Shown here piece after piece: positions 34,460-46,629 of a stretch of DNA of 64,000 nucleotides. Under the pieces are notes generated by a model that was not told where the DNA came from, searched no databases, and saw only the letters and a program-made list of their open reading frames with translations. The DNA comes from Purshia tridentata. Lineage: Eukaryota > Streptophyta > Magnoliopsida > Rosales > Rosaceae. The translations under genes and the position numbers were made by a program. The stretch's first letter is position 1. Every line of letters begins with the position of its first letter. Where the stretch lies: contig QANT01001080.1 of NCBI GenBank assembly GCA_003254885.1, positions 62,001 through 126,000 on the forward strand. Reading direction: 5' to 3'.

Positions 34460-35464
34460 TTAATGATGAATATTTAAATAGAATCGAGTCGTTTATTGAA
34501 GCTGCAAGGAAGCATGTCAATGCCCAAAATCATATAAGGTGTATGTGCCAGTGTTATAACGATACTTTCTGAAAAACATTTGATGACATAAGAATGCATT
34601 TGGCAACCATAAGATGTCATACAATTATATGACATGGTATCATCATGGTGAATCGAGAGTGGATGCTTCGACTTCCTCGAATGCCTGAACAATTACGCAA
34701 CTCGGTGAATCTGTCTCAAATGATAATGACCAAGTGATGGGTAATAAAAAATTATGCTTATTCATATGTATCGCTTGATCACGGTCAACCTATCCTATTG
34801 GAAGATGTTGATGATGATAACACATATAATGATAATATGGAGGGCGATGATTTGCCCAATGTTCGCATCGAAGAGTTTGATAAGTATGAGAGATTGTTGA
34901 ATGAAGGCAAGTGAGGATTGTCCTCTGGTTGCGATGAGTTTTCGGTACTAATAGCCGTTATGGTGTTGATGCATTGCAAATCATGTTGGTCATCCAAACA
35001 TGAGTTATGATTATTTGATGAAGATTATTAAACAGATGCTTCCAAAGAACAAACTTTTACCTAAAACCCATTATCAAGGGCAAAAGATGTTGAAGGATCT
35101 CAGCTTGGGAATAAACCGAGATATCAAAAGAAGTTTGGGGATAAAAAAAAAAAATTTCCACATATAAACCAAGATTGCAATGATTATACATGTTGATGCA
35201 TACTGCCAATGATATGAGATGACACAAGGGTAAATGAGTTAATGACGATGTGATGAGGCATCCAGCAAACGACGCATGAAAAAATTTGATAAGATGTATC
35301 TCGATTTTGTAGCAGAACCACAAAATGTGAGATTGAGACTTACTATGGATGAATTTAATCTATTTTCCAATATGAGCACATTCCATAGTACTTAATCGGT
35401 GGTCGTGGTTGCTTAAATTTGCCTCCTTAGAAATACATGAAAAAATAATTTACAATAATCAAGG
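34460..35464 (+). pseudogene. CACTA TNP2 transposase, N-terminal part
   Basis: Starting near 34465 the plus strand encodes EYLNRIESFIEAARKH and CMCQCYN, which fit the transposase-associated domain (PF13963) at the N-terminus of TNP2. It is followed by an acidic linker with EEFDKYERLLNEGK that is shared with the copy at 7017. Decayed TNP2 pieces continue to PP(L)KYMKK near 35440. There the similarity stops abruptly at 35464, where another element begins. Numerous stops and frameshifts are present. Confidence 0.75.
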
Positions 35465-38044
35465 TGTTATATTTCATTTTTAGCAGGGTCTAAATTTTGT
35501 GGCAAAATTTAGAAAGTTGTCCAGTGTCTTTTTTCCCATTTTCGCAAAATCTCAGCGAAACTTTTGCGAAATTTCGCTATTATGAAATTTTTTTTGCTTA
35601 TCTCCCTTTCTCTCAGATAGACAGTCACACACTTCACTTTTGTCTCTCCTCTCGCTCGATCTCTACTTCGTTAGTTCTTCCTTGCTGCCATTGCTTGTGC
35701 CACCTACTCTTGCGACCCAAGACTGGTGGCGTGACTCGTAGCCACCGCTCAGCCAAGCCAAACTGTACTAGTCTAGTTCTCTCCTGCGCGTGTGCTTACT
35801 ACTAGCCTGCCAAGCTACCAAAGCTTCCTTCTACTTGCTAGTGTGACCTACTCCAGCAACTCAAGAGGTTGTGTGACCCGCACCACCCCTCAGCCTCCTC
35901 CAACGAGGTCGAAAACAGCCCATCAAGCCTTTGGATGTGAGATCCTAGAAATTTCCAAATTTAATTTGGGGTTTTCCTTAATTTTTAGAATTTTGCTAGA
36001 AATTTAGTGGCGGAAAATTTTATTTTTCCACCAATGGATTGGGGTAATTGACCAAATCTTGACTTTGACTTTTGACTTTGACCAAAGTATGACCTTAGAA
36101 AGGTAGAGTCCTTGACCTTAAAAAGGTAGAGTCCTACCCACAGACCCCATGGTACAAGTTTCATGCTATTCTGAGTGAGAGAAATTATTTTGTGAATTTC
36201 TCCAATTTCCTTTTCACTTAAGCTTTTGATTTTTGCTAAGGTTAATTCCAATTTTTTTGGAATTATTTTAAGCCAATTTGGTGTTTTGATCTCTCAACAG
36301 TGTAGTACTCATAGAGACGAGTCCATAGGAATTTTCCATGAATTTTTCCGTGTTTCGAGCTATTTTTGGTGAATTTTCAAAGTTTGAAAAAAAGGAAAAA
36401 AGGTTGAATGCGCCACATGGCGTGACGCCATTGGCAGAGACGCACTGCCTTGCGTTGACACATCACACCCAGCCCAGCCCGTTCTCCTCTCTTCTTCTTT
36501 CTCTTGGGCCCACGTGACACCCCAGCCTAAGCCCACTTCTTTTCTCCTTCTCTCCCTCTCATTCTTTCTCTCTTTGGGCAGCCCGACTTGGGCCTTTCTC
36601 TTCTCCTTTGGGCTGTGCATCCAGCAGCCACCAAAGAGCCCAAATGGGCTAGTTCTTGCACCTAGGACTAGCAACCCCCTAAGCCATTTTTCTCCCTCCC
36701 AAAGCCCAAAAACACAAGCACAAAAAGCAAGGCCCAAAAGCCCAAAGTCTTGAAAACCCAAGAGCATTCTAGAATTCTTATTTTTCTTTTTATTATTTAT
36801 TTTATTTACCTAGAATTCTAGATCCTTCCATTTAATCCTAGCCCTCCATCTAGATTAAATCCTAGCCATCCATTTTCTCACCACCCACCTATAAATACCC
36901 TATCTCCCATCACTTTCAATTCACACTAAAACTCACTTTGAGAGGTTCTCTCTCTAAAAGTTTCTATCTCTCTAGTTTAGTAGTGTTTATCTCTCTAAAT
37001 TAGTAGTCTTTTAGTGGTTTCTCTCACTCAAGGTGTTAGTCTTTCTTTGTTTAAAGATCAAAAAGAAAGTTTTCTATTTTGGTCATAGTTTTCGTTTTGG
37101 AGGTCCGATTGCCGAGCTGTTTCCGACGACGTGTTCGTGGAGCTGAACCCCACTTTAAAGAGTCAAAGCTCTGCCGAAATTAGTATCTTTGTTTTTGAGC
37201 TTTCGGCAACCCATTCTTAAACCCTATTGAAACTTTGCTGAAATTCCTTTAGATTTTGCTTATCCTACCTAAACTCTTTTATTTTATTATCTTGTTTAGT
37301 TAGTGGTACCAAAACTCTACCCATGGGAAGTCTTCAACTGGTAACTCTTTAACCTGACTTATTTAATTTGTTATTATTTAAGTTGTAGTTATAGCCGAAG
37401 TGCTGCGAAACTGTGGTTATTGTAAAATGAAATTAATAGTATAATGAGGCCATATCTATGGGAAACCCAACAACGTGATGTGTAAGACTGCTCCATGAGC
37501 ATATCTTTTTGAAAACTTTATATCTTTATACTTTCAAGTATTGTTTTCAAACATGACCAGGATCTCTTCCGAGGGCAAGCGATGATCTTATGTGATGCTT
37601 ACCCCTACTGTACTCTTGTGAGTGCAGGTAACTCAGTTGTCGACTACCAGGACTGAGGTCGTGGGCGTCGTGCTTGCAGATTGTTAGCATCCATCTTATC
37701 TGGTTTAGATCATTTATTTGAATTAGAGTCAGTGTCTCACTTTCATCCTCGTAGGTGACATTTTCCATTGGCTACTCATGAGTCCAATTTGTTGCACCAC
37801 TTTACCTATGGCAAAATCACTCTGGAGCAGTTTGATTATCCTCGCATATATGTTTATCTACTGTTTATGTATATGTTATTACTTGCTTATGTAGTGTTTA
37901 GGGTTATCATCCGGTATATTCAGTAAACTGTTTCCACTGTACTTTACTACTCTGATCCAATCCGGTTTCACAACTCTAAAGGGCTTAACTTGTTTAATTT
38001 AAAGAACTTGGGATTATGATACTTAGAAGTTAGGGGTATTATAG
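35465..38044 (+). mobile_element. Probable solo or truncated LTR of an unassigned element
   Basis: TNP2 sequence ends exactly where TGTTATATTTC begins, which suggests an LTR 5' end. A TATAAATA box at about 36891 is followed by CTCTCT-rich sequence, as in an LTR promoter and leader. A GGGGTATTATAG end near 38044 would mirror the start. No matching target duplication was found (CAAGG on the left), and no coding domain is seen inside. Frames at 36360-36767 and 35497-35805 are compositional. The right boundary is uncertain. Confidence 0.45.
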
Positions 38045-39534
38045 TCTTGGGATCTTTAGGACGGGTGCCGCTATGGCATTTTCGACCATTCCACGGCATC
38101 ACACATTATCATGTTTATTATTTATTTTATGTATTTACATGAATCTTTCCATTTTGAACTTTTTCTCTTTCTTTCTTTTGTTTTGTTTTTCTTTTCTTTT
38201 TGTTTTGTTTTCTTCTTTTTTTTCTTTTTTTTTTCTTTTCTCTTTGCATACATAAAACACCCCCACACTTGTCTTTTCCAAAACCCCTAAACTTATTTCT
38301 TTGCAAGCACCTTTATATAGCTCAATAACACATTGCTCCTTAGTTAGCGTAGAACGGGTAAGACTAGTATTTAAGAAAAACGGTGAGACACTTGTGGTGG
38401 CAAGAAATGAAAGGCTTACAAAAAGTTACAAAATGATAATCTAATGAATATATATAACATATATAGGGATAATGCACATTTGGCCTTGGTGGATTCCTAA
38501 TGCTTAAATCATTTACAAGATGCATTCATAGTTGACAAAAAACTTCGAGAGATATTAAGCAAGTTCTAGAGATGAAATATACACAAGGTTGACCACACAT
38601 GAAGAACAAAGTGCTATGAACAATATATGCACTTATATTAGGCTCAAAACTCACATACATGGCATATTTGGTTCACACAAGTCTTGCTATGCTTCTCTCA
38701 TTTCAATACATCAAATTGACAAGGCTTGAGTAAATGGATTCAAGCAAGGTCCCATAACTCACAATTAACAAGAGAAAAAATTTTAAGACCTAAACTTGCT
38801 TATTCTCTTCTTAGCCCTTAATAAACAATCAAAAATTGAAAATTTCAACAAAAATTACATTTCCCCCACTCTTGAATCTAACATTGTCTTCCATGTTAAA
38901 AAGTGGCTTTGAAAACTCTCAATGAAATGTAAAAGCATAAGGGGGAAACATAAACAATAACTTATTCCAACCACTAAAACATGAAACAAAAGACAACACA
39001 AACAACATCAACATAAACAAGAAAGCGTAAATAATGAAACATAAACCAAGGTAAGGATCAAGAAAGACTCCCCTTGTAGACCTCCAACACTTGGGTTGCC
39101 TCCCAAGAAGCGCTAAGTTTACCGTCTTCCGCCTGACTATGCATCCTTAAGAATGTTAAGGTGCCTTGAACTCCCATTCAAGTGCAAGACGATTGCAATT
39201 CACCTTAGAGATGGCTCCACTCTTCAAATCCTTGATCTCAATGGCTCATTTGGGAAAGATTTGAACAACCTCAAATGGACTAGCACTCCACCTTGATCTT
39301 AGTTTACCCCTAAACAACTTCCATCTTGGTTTTGGAAAGAAACACAAGTTGCTTTGGCTCCAATCTCTTCTTCACAAGCTTTTTATCATAATACATTTTG
39401 GTTTTCTTCTTGTATAGCTTGGCATTCTCATTGGAAGAACATACCTAAACTTTGGGAAGTAAGGGTGTTGTATAGGGTCTCATGGCCTCCATGGTTGCTT
39501 TTTCTTTGAACTTCATGACATCCCTCACTTCAAT
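38045..39534. other. Non-coding part of gypsy-A downstream of protease
   Basis: No gene is seen. There is a T-rich tract at 38150-38250, then AT-rich sequence. The TTGGGTTGCCTCCCAAGAAG stretch near 39090 resembles, as far as I recall, spacers of Athila/Tat-type gypsy elements. Reverse transcriptase and integrase, expected here, are absent. Confidence 0.5.
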
Positions 39535-40410
39535 TCAATAACAATCATAAGCTTGTGATGGCTTCTTCAATGCATCGAAGACTCTAAGGGCAATGGTAGT
39601 GTCATGAACCGTTATGGTCATTAACCCCTTTTTGACATCAATCTTAGCACCCACGGTGGCCATAAATGCACGACCAAAGATGATAGGCAAATCATTCTTT
39701 TCTACCTCCTCCATGTCAAGAATGATGAAATCTACCTGTATGATAAGCTCATCAACCTTTACAAGAACATCCTCAACCACTCCTCTTGGATACACAACGC
39801 TTCTATCTGCTAATTGAAGAGAGATAGTGATGGGAGAGATGTCTCCAAGATCTAGTGTCTCATACACATGATAAGGCATAAGGTTGATACTTGCCCCAAG
39901 ATCCATCAAGGCTTTCTCAAAAGGTTGATTTCCAATGGTACAAGGGATGGTAAAAGACCCCGGATCCTTCAACTTGGGTGGAAGGTTCTTTTGCAAAACG
40001 ACACTCACTTCCTCACTTAGCAGCACTTTATCATCCTTCACAAAGTTTGTCTTGTACCTCTTGTCTGTGCATAGATCCTTCAAGAACTTGTAATATGAAA
40101 GAATGGTCTTTATGGCATTGAGGAGGGGAATGTTGATAGCCACTTTCTTGAACAATTCAAGAAGTTCATTCTTCTCTTTCTCTTTCTTTTCCTTAGCTTT
40201 TTCCTTTCTTAGAACTTGAGGATATGGAAGTGGTGGCTCAAAATCTTGCACAATCTGCAAAGGAGGGTTGAATATGATACCCCTCTTGAATGATCTTTTA
40301 GTTGGCACTTGCTCTTGTCGCTTTTTACTTTCGGCCTTGAAATTGTTGTTGTCCTTCAAAGTCTTAGGATAGCCCTCCTTATACGTCAAAATAAAATCAC
40401 TGTCACACAA
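39535..40410 (-). pseudogene. Ty3/gypsy-A aspartic protease region
   Basis: The 291-residue open frame has a lysine-rich linker (residues about 75-100), then KLKDPGSFTIPCTIGN and the retropepsin active-site region reading DLGASINLMP at about residues 167-176. The usual D-S/T-G triplet is here D-L-G, a probable inactivating change. LPIIFGRAFMATVGAKIDV follows and completes the protease fold. This architecture matches the gag-protease part of Athila/Tat-lineage gypsy elements. It is the longest open frame of the element. The element then lacks reverse transcriptase and integrase downstream, so it could only have moved with proteins supplied from elsewhere. Confidence 0.85.
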
Positions 40411-40779
40411 TGTTGTGGTATTCTCTTTGCCTTTCTTCTCTTGCTTCTCAAATCTGGGTGGTGCATGTGGCTTTCCTTGTTGTGTTTTGGTGTGCTTTTT
40501 AGATTGTGCTTCTACCTTTTCTCAAGGCTTGGAAAGGGTACTTGATTGTTGTACTCCTTACCATTTCTCAAGGTAGTGATGAGATTAGCTTGCTCAAACT
40601 TGGGATTGTTCTTAACCATGCTTGGAAACACACCTTGCTTCCTTTCTCTAACCTTGCCCCATTTGCGTCTCAAGCTTTTTCAAACCATTTCTTAGGAGAT
40701 TGATCTTCTCATCTTGCTTGGCTTGATTACCTTTGCTCTCTATAATAAAACTAGTTAGCAAGTCTTCAATAGCTAGCTT

Positions 40780-42050
40780 CTTGAGTGTCTCTTAATACAT
40801 TTGTTGAGGTTGAGTAGGAGCTTGGGCAACTTGGTAAGATGCCCTAGGAGCTTGATATGAATTGATGGCTCCTTGGTTGTTGAATGAAGAGCTACTAGCA
40901 CGTTGATAACCACCATTAAGCCTTGAATACCCTTGCTCACGGTTTTGGTAAGGAAATTGAAGTGCTTGAGGTTGATCACTCCATCTAAAGTTTGGAGGGT
41001 TCTAATTTGGAAGATAAGTGTTGCTATAGAAGTCATTCCTTGGTCCTTTTTTATAACCAACTTGGTTGAATTGCTCCATAAAATTCGGAAATGAACCTCT
41101 TTGAGGGCATTTGATTCTCTCATGTTGCAAGCTCTCACAAATCATACAACTATGCTCCACCTCCTTACTTGCCAAAGAAGAAGAGTATGCACAACTATGA
41201 CTCCCTTGTTGAGCACTAAGAATTAAACCCAACTTCTTGTTCATTGTGGCCTCTATCTTCTTCAATTCATGTTGCACATTGATTTGAGGAATGTTCACTT
41301 CAAGTAATTCTCTTCTTTGTTGCTCTCTCATTGGCAAATTCACATCCTTTATTGTCAATGTACCATTGACATTGTCTCAAAGTTGTGAAGTTTCACTCAA
41401 ATTGTTAAGAATCTCTATGGCTTCTCTCTCGGTTTTATCCATAAAACTCCCTTCACATGCATTATCTACTCTTCTTCTTGTCTCTTGAGTCAACCCATTG
41501 TAGAAGAAGTTGAGAATCATCCACTTGGTGATACCATGGTTAGGACAACCATTCTCCATGTCTTTAAATCACTCCCATGCTTCATGAAATAGCTCACTAT
41601 GTAGCTCCCTAAATTACATTAAGAGTATGTTGCCTAAGAGCATTGGTTTTTGATAATGGAAAGAACTTTTGGAGAAAGCTCTTTTGCATCTCTTCCCATG
41701 TGGTAATACTTGCAGCCAGCAACTTGTACAACAATTGCTTAGCTTTATCCTTCAATGAGAAAGGGAAAGGCCTTAGCCTCAATTTGCACTCATCTATCGC
41801 ATTAATTTGTATGGTTGAGCATACTTCATTAAATTCGATGATGTGCATGTAAGGATCATTACTGTCATTCTATGGAAGTTAGGCAACAATGACAAAGTAC
41901 CCGGCTTGATCTCAAATAAATTGGCACAAGGTTGAAGCACAATGCAACTAAGATGATTGGCCAAGTAGAAAGTGTGTATTCCCTCAAAGGTCTTACTTCT
42001 TCTTGTGGTGGGAAGTAAGGATGTACATCTCACATCCTTGCTTGCTTTGA
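40780..42050 (-). pseudogene. Ty3/gypsy-A gag
   Basis: Broken minus-strand frames give, in order, LRPFPFSLKDKAKQLL and SITTWEEMQKSFLQKFFP (41848-41609), the core of plant gypsy gag. Next come NHGITKWMILNFFYNGLTQETRR (41559-41377) and a cysteine-containing segment CMICESLQH (near 41140). Several stops and frame changes separate the pieces. It lies directly downstream of the primer site at 42410 and upstream of the protease at 40410. Confidence 0.85.
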
Positions 42051-42409
42051 AGGTGAGCTTTCCTTTGTCTTCTTTGTACCTCCTTTTTTTGATCTACCCC
42101 TTATAAACTCAACTAGTTCTTTGGCACTTCTCAAAGTAATATGTGAGCTTGAATCTGTGGGATTTTCACTCATACACCCATCACAAAAGCAAAAAAACAA
42201 CTATAAGTCACAAGGACAAAGAAAGAAAATCAAAACTGACCATTGCTCAGCATTTCGCATATAACTTTTAAACCACAAGTTTGATTATGATGATCTTTAT
42301 ATGGTTAGATTCAAGACAGAAAAAAATAGAACACAATGCAAACCAAAATTGCAAAATAGCCAATCCTGAAAACAAACCAAACTTAGAATTAAAGTCCTAA
42401 AACTCCAAT

Positions 42410-42426
42410 CCCTAGCAACGGCGCCA
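42410..42426 (-). promoter_or_regulatory. Gypsy-A primer binding site (tRNA-Asp type)
   Basis: The minus strand reads TGGCGCCGTTGCTAGGG, close to the tRNA-Asp primer site used by Athila-type gypsy elements. It lies six bases from the LTR end. Confidence 0.85.
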
Positions 42427-43574
42427 AAAACTTGTTAATTTCTCTACCTCAAGTGCAAGTTTGTCAAATTTTAGTATGGATTGGGAAGTAGGGGTTGTCA
42501 TACTAAAGAGATTGGATTGGGACTTCAACCACAAGCGAGATTGATTTTAGAGTAAAAGATTCACAACAAGCTATTACGTACTATGCAAAGCCACAAATAA
42601 GCATCATGATATTTGTAAATGAGTAGTGTTTGGTTATTGGTTGGTTAATTGATGACAAGTAACACTAACATTAACACTTTACACTATTTTTGGATACTAA
42701 CTATCTAGCTTAGAGTGCAAGAACTCGGCCTTTTTGTTTCTTTTACTATAGTTTTGTGTTTTGTAGGTAAAATGAAGCATTGATGGAGAAAGAAGCTAAA
42801 AAAGCCAAAGTTGGATATTTTCTGATCAAACTAGGAAAACTAAAGAAATTCTAATAGAATAGGAAATCTGAAATCATTTCTAATGGAACTAGGAAAGCTG
42901 AAATCGTACTTAAAAAATTATTCCTAGTCAAACAAGGAAAGTCATTATTGTCCGTAGCCAGAAATGAGAAATGCTAGTAGAACAAGGAAAACCGAATCCT
43001 AGTGTCACTAGGAATCCCAAGGGACATGATGGTAAAAGTGAAATCGTAATTGGATAAGGTTTCCTTGTGGGACTAGGAAATGTGGGGTCAAAGTCAAAGG
43101 TTCTAGAAGCTTCTGTAAGTGATTTGGCCTTAAGACAAGCAAGGAAGAAGAGATTGGGCCAAGTCCAAGTCCACATTCAAGGAGCCCATGTGCCTATTCC
43201 TTGCATTAGTAGACTTTCCCAATGCTGTAATCCTAGTTTGGAAGGAAGATCATGGAAGATTCAGTCAAATATCTTAAAGAGTTGTTAACTTGCAAGGAAG
43301 TCAAAACTCTGGAAATATGAGCAATAATTTCGATAGCAATCCTGTATTTCTCTAGATCGAATCAAATATCAAGCCATACATCTTGGAAAGATACGGATGT
43401 TAGCTTCACAAGGAATTTTATGGAAATCGATTCTAATACTCCTATCTCAAGATATGGCCATTTTAGTGAAGGTAGCGCAGCAGTTCCGCGACCAGAAAAA
43501 GTTTACTCGCCCAAAACAGCCCAAGGTCTATTTTTTGAGTGCAAGTAAACCCTTTATTGCACTATTAAGGAACG

Positions 43575-44740
43575 TAGGGGTGGGTTTGGTACGGTAACCG
43601 TACCGAAACACCAATATCGAATTCCGACTGCTAGGCGTCGAGATGAGTACTTTTTGCTCTGATACCGTACCGACAGTAATTAGTAACTATTCACTTCAGT
43701 ATTGGTCGGAGAGGGATGGTGTCGGAGCAGTATTGAGCATCCTGACAACAACAACACCAATAAAAAAATAAACCAGCAAAGACAAAATTCCAAATCAAAG
43801 ATCAAAAATCACCCAACCCTTGCCTTTGATCTGTGTTGATGGAAAACACCCGAAAGGGCCAAATAGGTGGGGGCGTCAGAGATGATGGCTTTCTAAAACT
43901 GAAAGTGACTAAGTGAGGCTAGGTTACTAGGATTATGAGATTGGGTTAATGGGATTATGTGTGGTGAGAGACTGGGTTCATGGGAAGCAGAAAAGAAAAG
44001 AGTTTGTTGGGCGGCGAAGAAGAGAAAGTCAAGAGAGAGAAAGAGAGATTGAATTAATGAATCCCTAAAGAAGAAAAAGAAGAGAAAATTGAGGGAGAAA
44101 TCATGTAAGGTAAGTTAACTTAATTAAGCAAGTGATGGACCTTGGTCATAAAGGAAAATATAAGTGACCACTAATTAAATCCAGCCCATTAAATTCATAA
44201 TCCATTAGTTCAAATGGTTTTGTCCAGAAGAATCCACTTTCTTCTAATCTTCATCATTTGTTGATTTTTATCCCTCACATAATCTATCTCTTCGCCTCCA
44301 TCTCCCTTTATCCCTCAATCTCACTCATAAATCCCTTCTTCATAACCCACCTATAAATATGTACTTGATCATATCGTCCAAATAAAAGTCGTGGACACCA
44401 TTGAACTCACTTGTGAAATCTGAAAGGAAAAGTGGTTGATCTGGTTGTGGATTTGATGTTGCGAAAGAGAGAAAGAGGGAGGTTGGTTTGGTTCTTGGTG
44501 TTATGGGTTTTAGGGGAGTGGGTGAAAGTAGAGTGAGTGAGAAAGACGAAGATTGGAGTAGTTCCCGTATCGGTATTCTGACAATTTGGAGTATCCAATA
44601 TCGTGTTCGATGTCGATATGAGCGGTACGGTACGGTTTTTTATGCCGATACCGAGAATTCAAACTAACAACCATACCGACCGGACGGAATCGAAACGGAG
44701 CTCGGTATTTTTCAATTGAGCAGTAAAAAAACCAGCCCTA
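43575..44740. mobile_element. Non-autonomous hAT-like DNA transposon
   Basis: The ends TAGGGGTGGGTTTGG and (reverse complement) TAGGGCTGGTTTTTT form imperfect terminal inverted repeats. The flanking eight bases AAGGAACG and AAGGAAAG match at seven of eight positions, the length expected for hAT. Just inside the ends are facing GGTACGGTAACCGTACC and GTACGGTACGG sequences. There is no transposase frame. The element is 1166 bp long. Confidence 0.8.
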
Positions 44741-45013
44741 AAGGAAAGCCTCCACCCTCTACACTTTGTAAGGACCTCTCTACCTCATTATTTGAGACAT
44801 TTTTACATTATCGAATTTCTACACATCTTCACACAAAGGGAAAAAGCATTCAAATTTGAAAGAAAGAAGAAGGAGCTGCAAGGAGGCAAAGCCCTAGGGC
44901 TTAGGCGCAAGCTTCCTAGCTTGTTGCCTTAGCCCTAGCCGCCGCTTCCCCTTTGGTTTTTCTTCTTGTTTTTTCTTTTTTTGTTTTCCTTTGTTAATTA
45001 ATTAGTTTGTTCT

Positions 45014-46629
45014 TGAAGTTTGGTACAAAGTGCTTTAACACCCTAAAGCACCTAAGTAAAACAACGATCACTGATCGGACCCAATTTTAAAACTATTTGA
45101 CAAGACTGAACCAATCAAACACACTCAAGTCTGTACGACAGATGCACAGCCCAAGAAACACAACCAGCAAGCATTTCAAATAATCATGTGAGGAGTGACA
45201 ACCTAGGCACTCAAGGATCCATCAAAATAGGCATCCCAGTGCTAGCCACAACTAGAGTGAGGTGTGTGATGCTAGATTAGATTCAGTTCATCAGTTGTAA
45301 TATTATCAACCATAAAACCAGGTCTGATAGCATATGACAAAGAGTTAAACCCAAGTTATACAAATGGCAAATAAACCCAGCAATCACAAGGAGGAAACAC
45401 ACAAGTTGTTCACCCAGAAAAACCTCAAAGGGTTAAAAAACTGGGGGTCTTATTCGCTGACCAAGCAATCCAATATGTTGAGGTTCAATACAAAGTCTAT
45501 ATCAGCACACAAGCTCATTTACTTACTCTAAAGCTAAGTAGCAGCTAGCATACCCACTTTGTGCAACCATCAACCAACAAGCCAAGAGTCATTTACGTTG
45601 TTGGCAGCTCTATCCTCTAGCTCATCAACACGTAGCACCCAATTTGCAACTTGCTTGTGGATCTTCAAGATATGGAAGTGATATGCAATATTTTGGGTTA
45701 ACAAGATCAACTCCTTCAACAAAACAAAATTTGAAGAAGCCAATATAAACCTATATCTAAAAACTAGAGTGATGTGTTTATGCTTTTGAAGAAATCTGAA
45801 ACCCATACACAAAACCCATTTAGTTTTTAGATAAAATAAATCAAGAAATGAACACAAGAAAATTTTCAAAGAAAAACTTTCAACTCTTGAAAAATAAAAT
45901 ACCCATTTGGTCTCACCAAAAACTCAGCTCAAGGGCTGCTCAAAACATACCAAAAATGTGAGCCCCAAAAGGATTGAAGGGCTGCCCGTACCTTGTAGCA
46001 GCAGCCACACACACGCACACCCACACGGTTTCACATGGCAGCCAATAATAGGCTCAAGTCCTAACAAACTTTCAGGACAGCTCATAGCCGAATATGCCAA
46101 AGGGAATCTGAAGATTCGTGTGGGAGAGGGGCTGAGTTGTTTTGGGAAAGTTTCCATTTTCAGAAAAGAGGATTTGGGGAAGATGATGAATAGTGCAGAA
46201 ATAAGAAACCCATTTAAAAGCTGATGTGGGCTGAGGAATGAAAGAGAAGAGTAAAGGCCTAATCATAAGAAGTCAGAAAATTAAAAACGTGCAAATACCC
46301 ATTTAGGAGAGTGACCCACATAAAAGACTCTCACGTGGGATCACTTAATATTCACAAGAAATTATGTGCAGTTCCCGTGCCAGAAAAGTGTAGTGTATGA
46401 TATGTCATAGACCAGTCAAAACATGCACTACTCTGTGAAAAACTGATGTTACGTGAAATGCATGATATGGGTATTACCTTAGGCATGAGGGATGTAGGAC
46501 CAGCTGTGTAGACTTCATTGCACACTCAAATGTTCCTAACTTAGTCTAGAGCTTGTGTGAGATTCAAATTTAAAATAATTACAAGCTGTTTTGTCAAGAA
46601 AATTGCCAATACAAAACTTGAAACTAACA
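45014..46629 (-). mobile_element. Solo LTR of the Sirevirus-like copia family
   Basis: It matches both LTRs of the 13724-28243 element over its whole length and runs TGAAGTTTGG to AACTAACA on the plus strand. The perfect duplication GTTCT is at 45009-45013 and 46630-46634. No internal region is present. It is a product of LTR-LTR recombination. Confidence 0.95.

Noticed and set aside
42681-42686. A CACTA string at the edge of insertion X, considered as a CACTA transposon end
   Set aside because: No matching TAGTG end or three-base duplication was found, and the other edge looks LTR-like.
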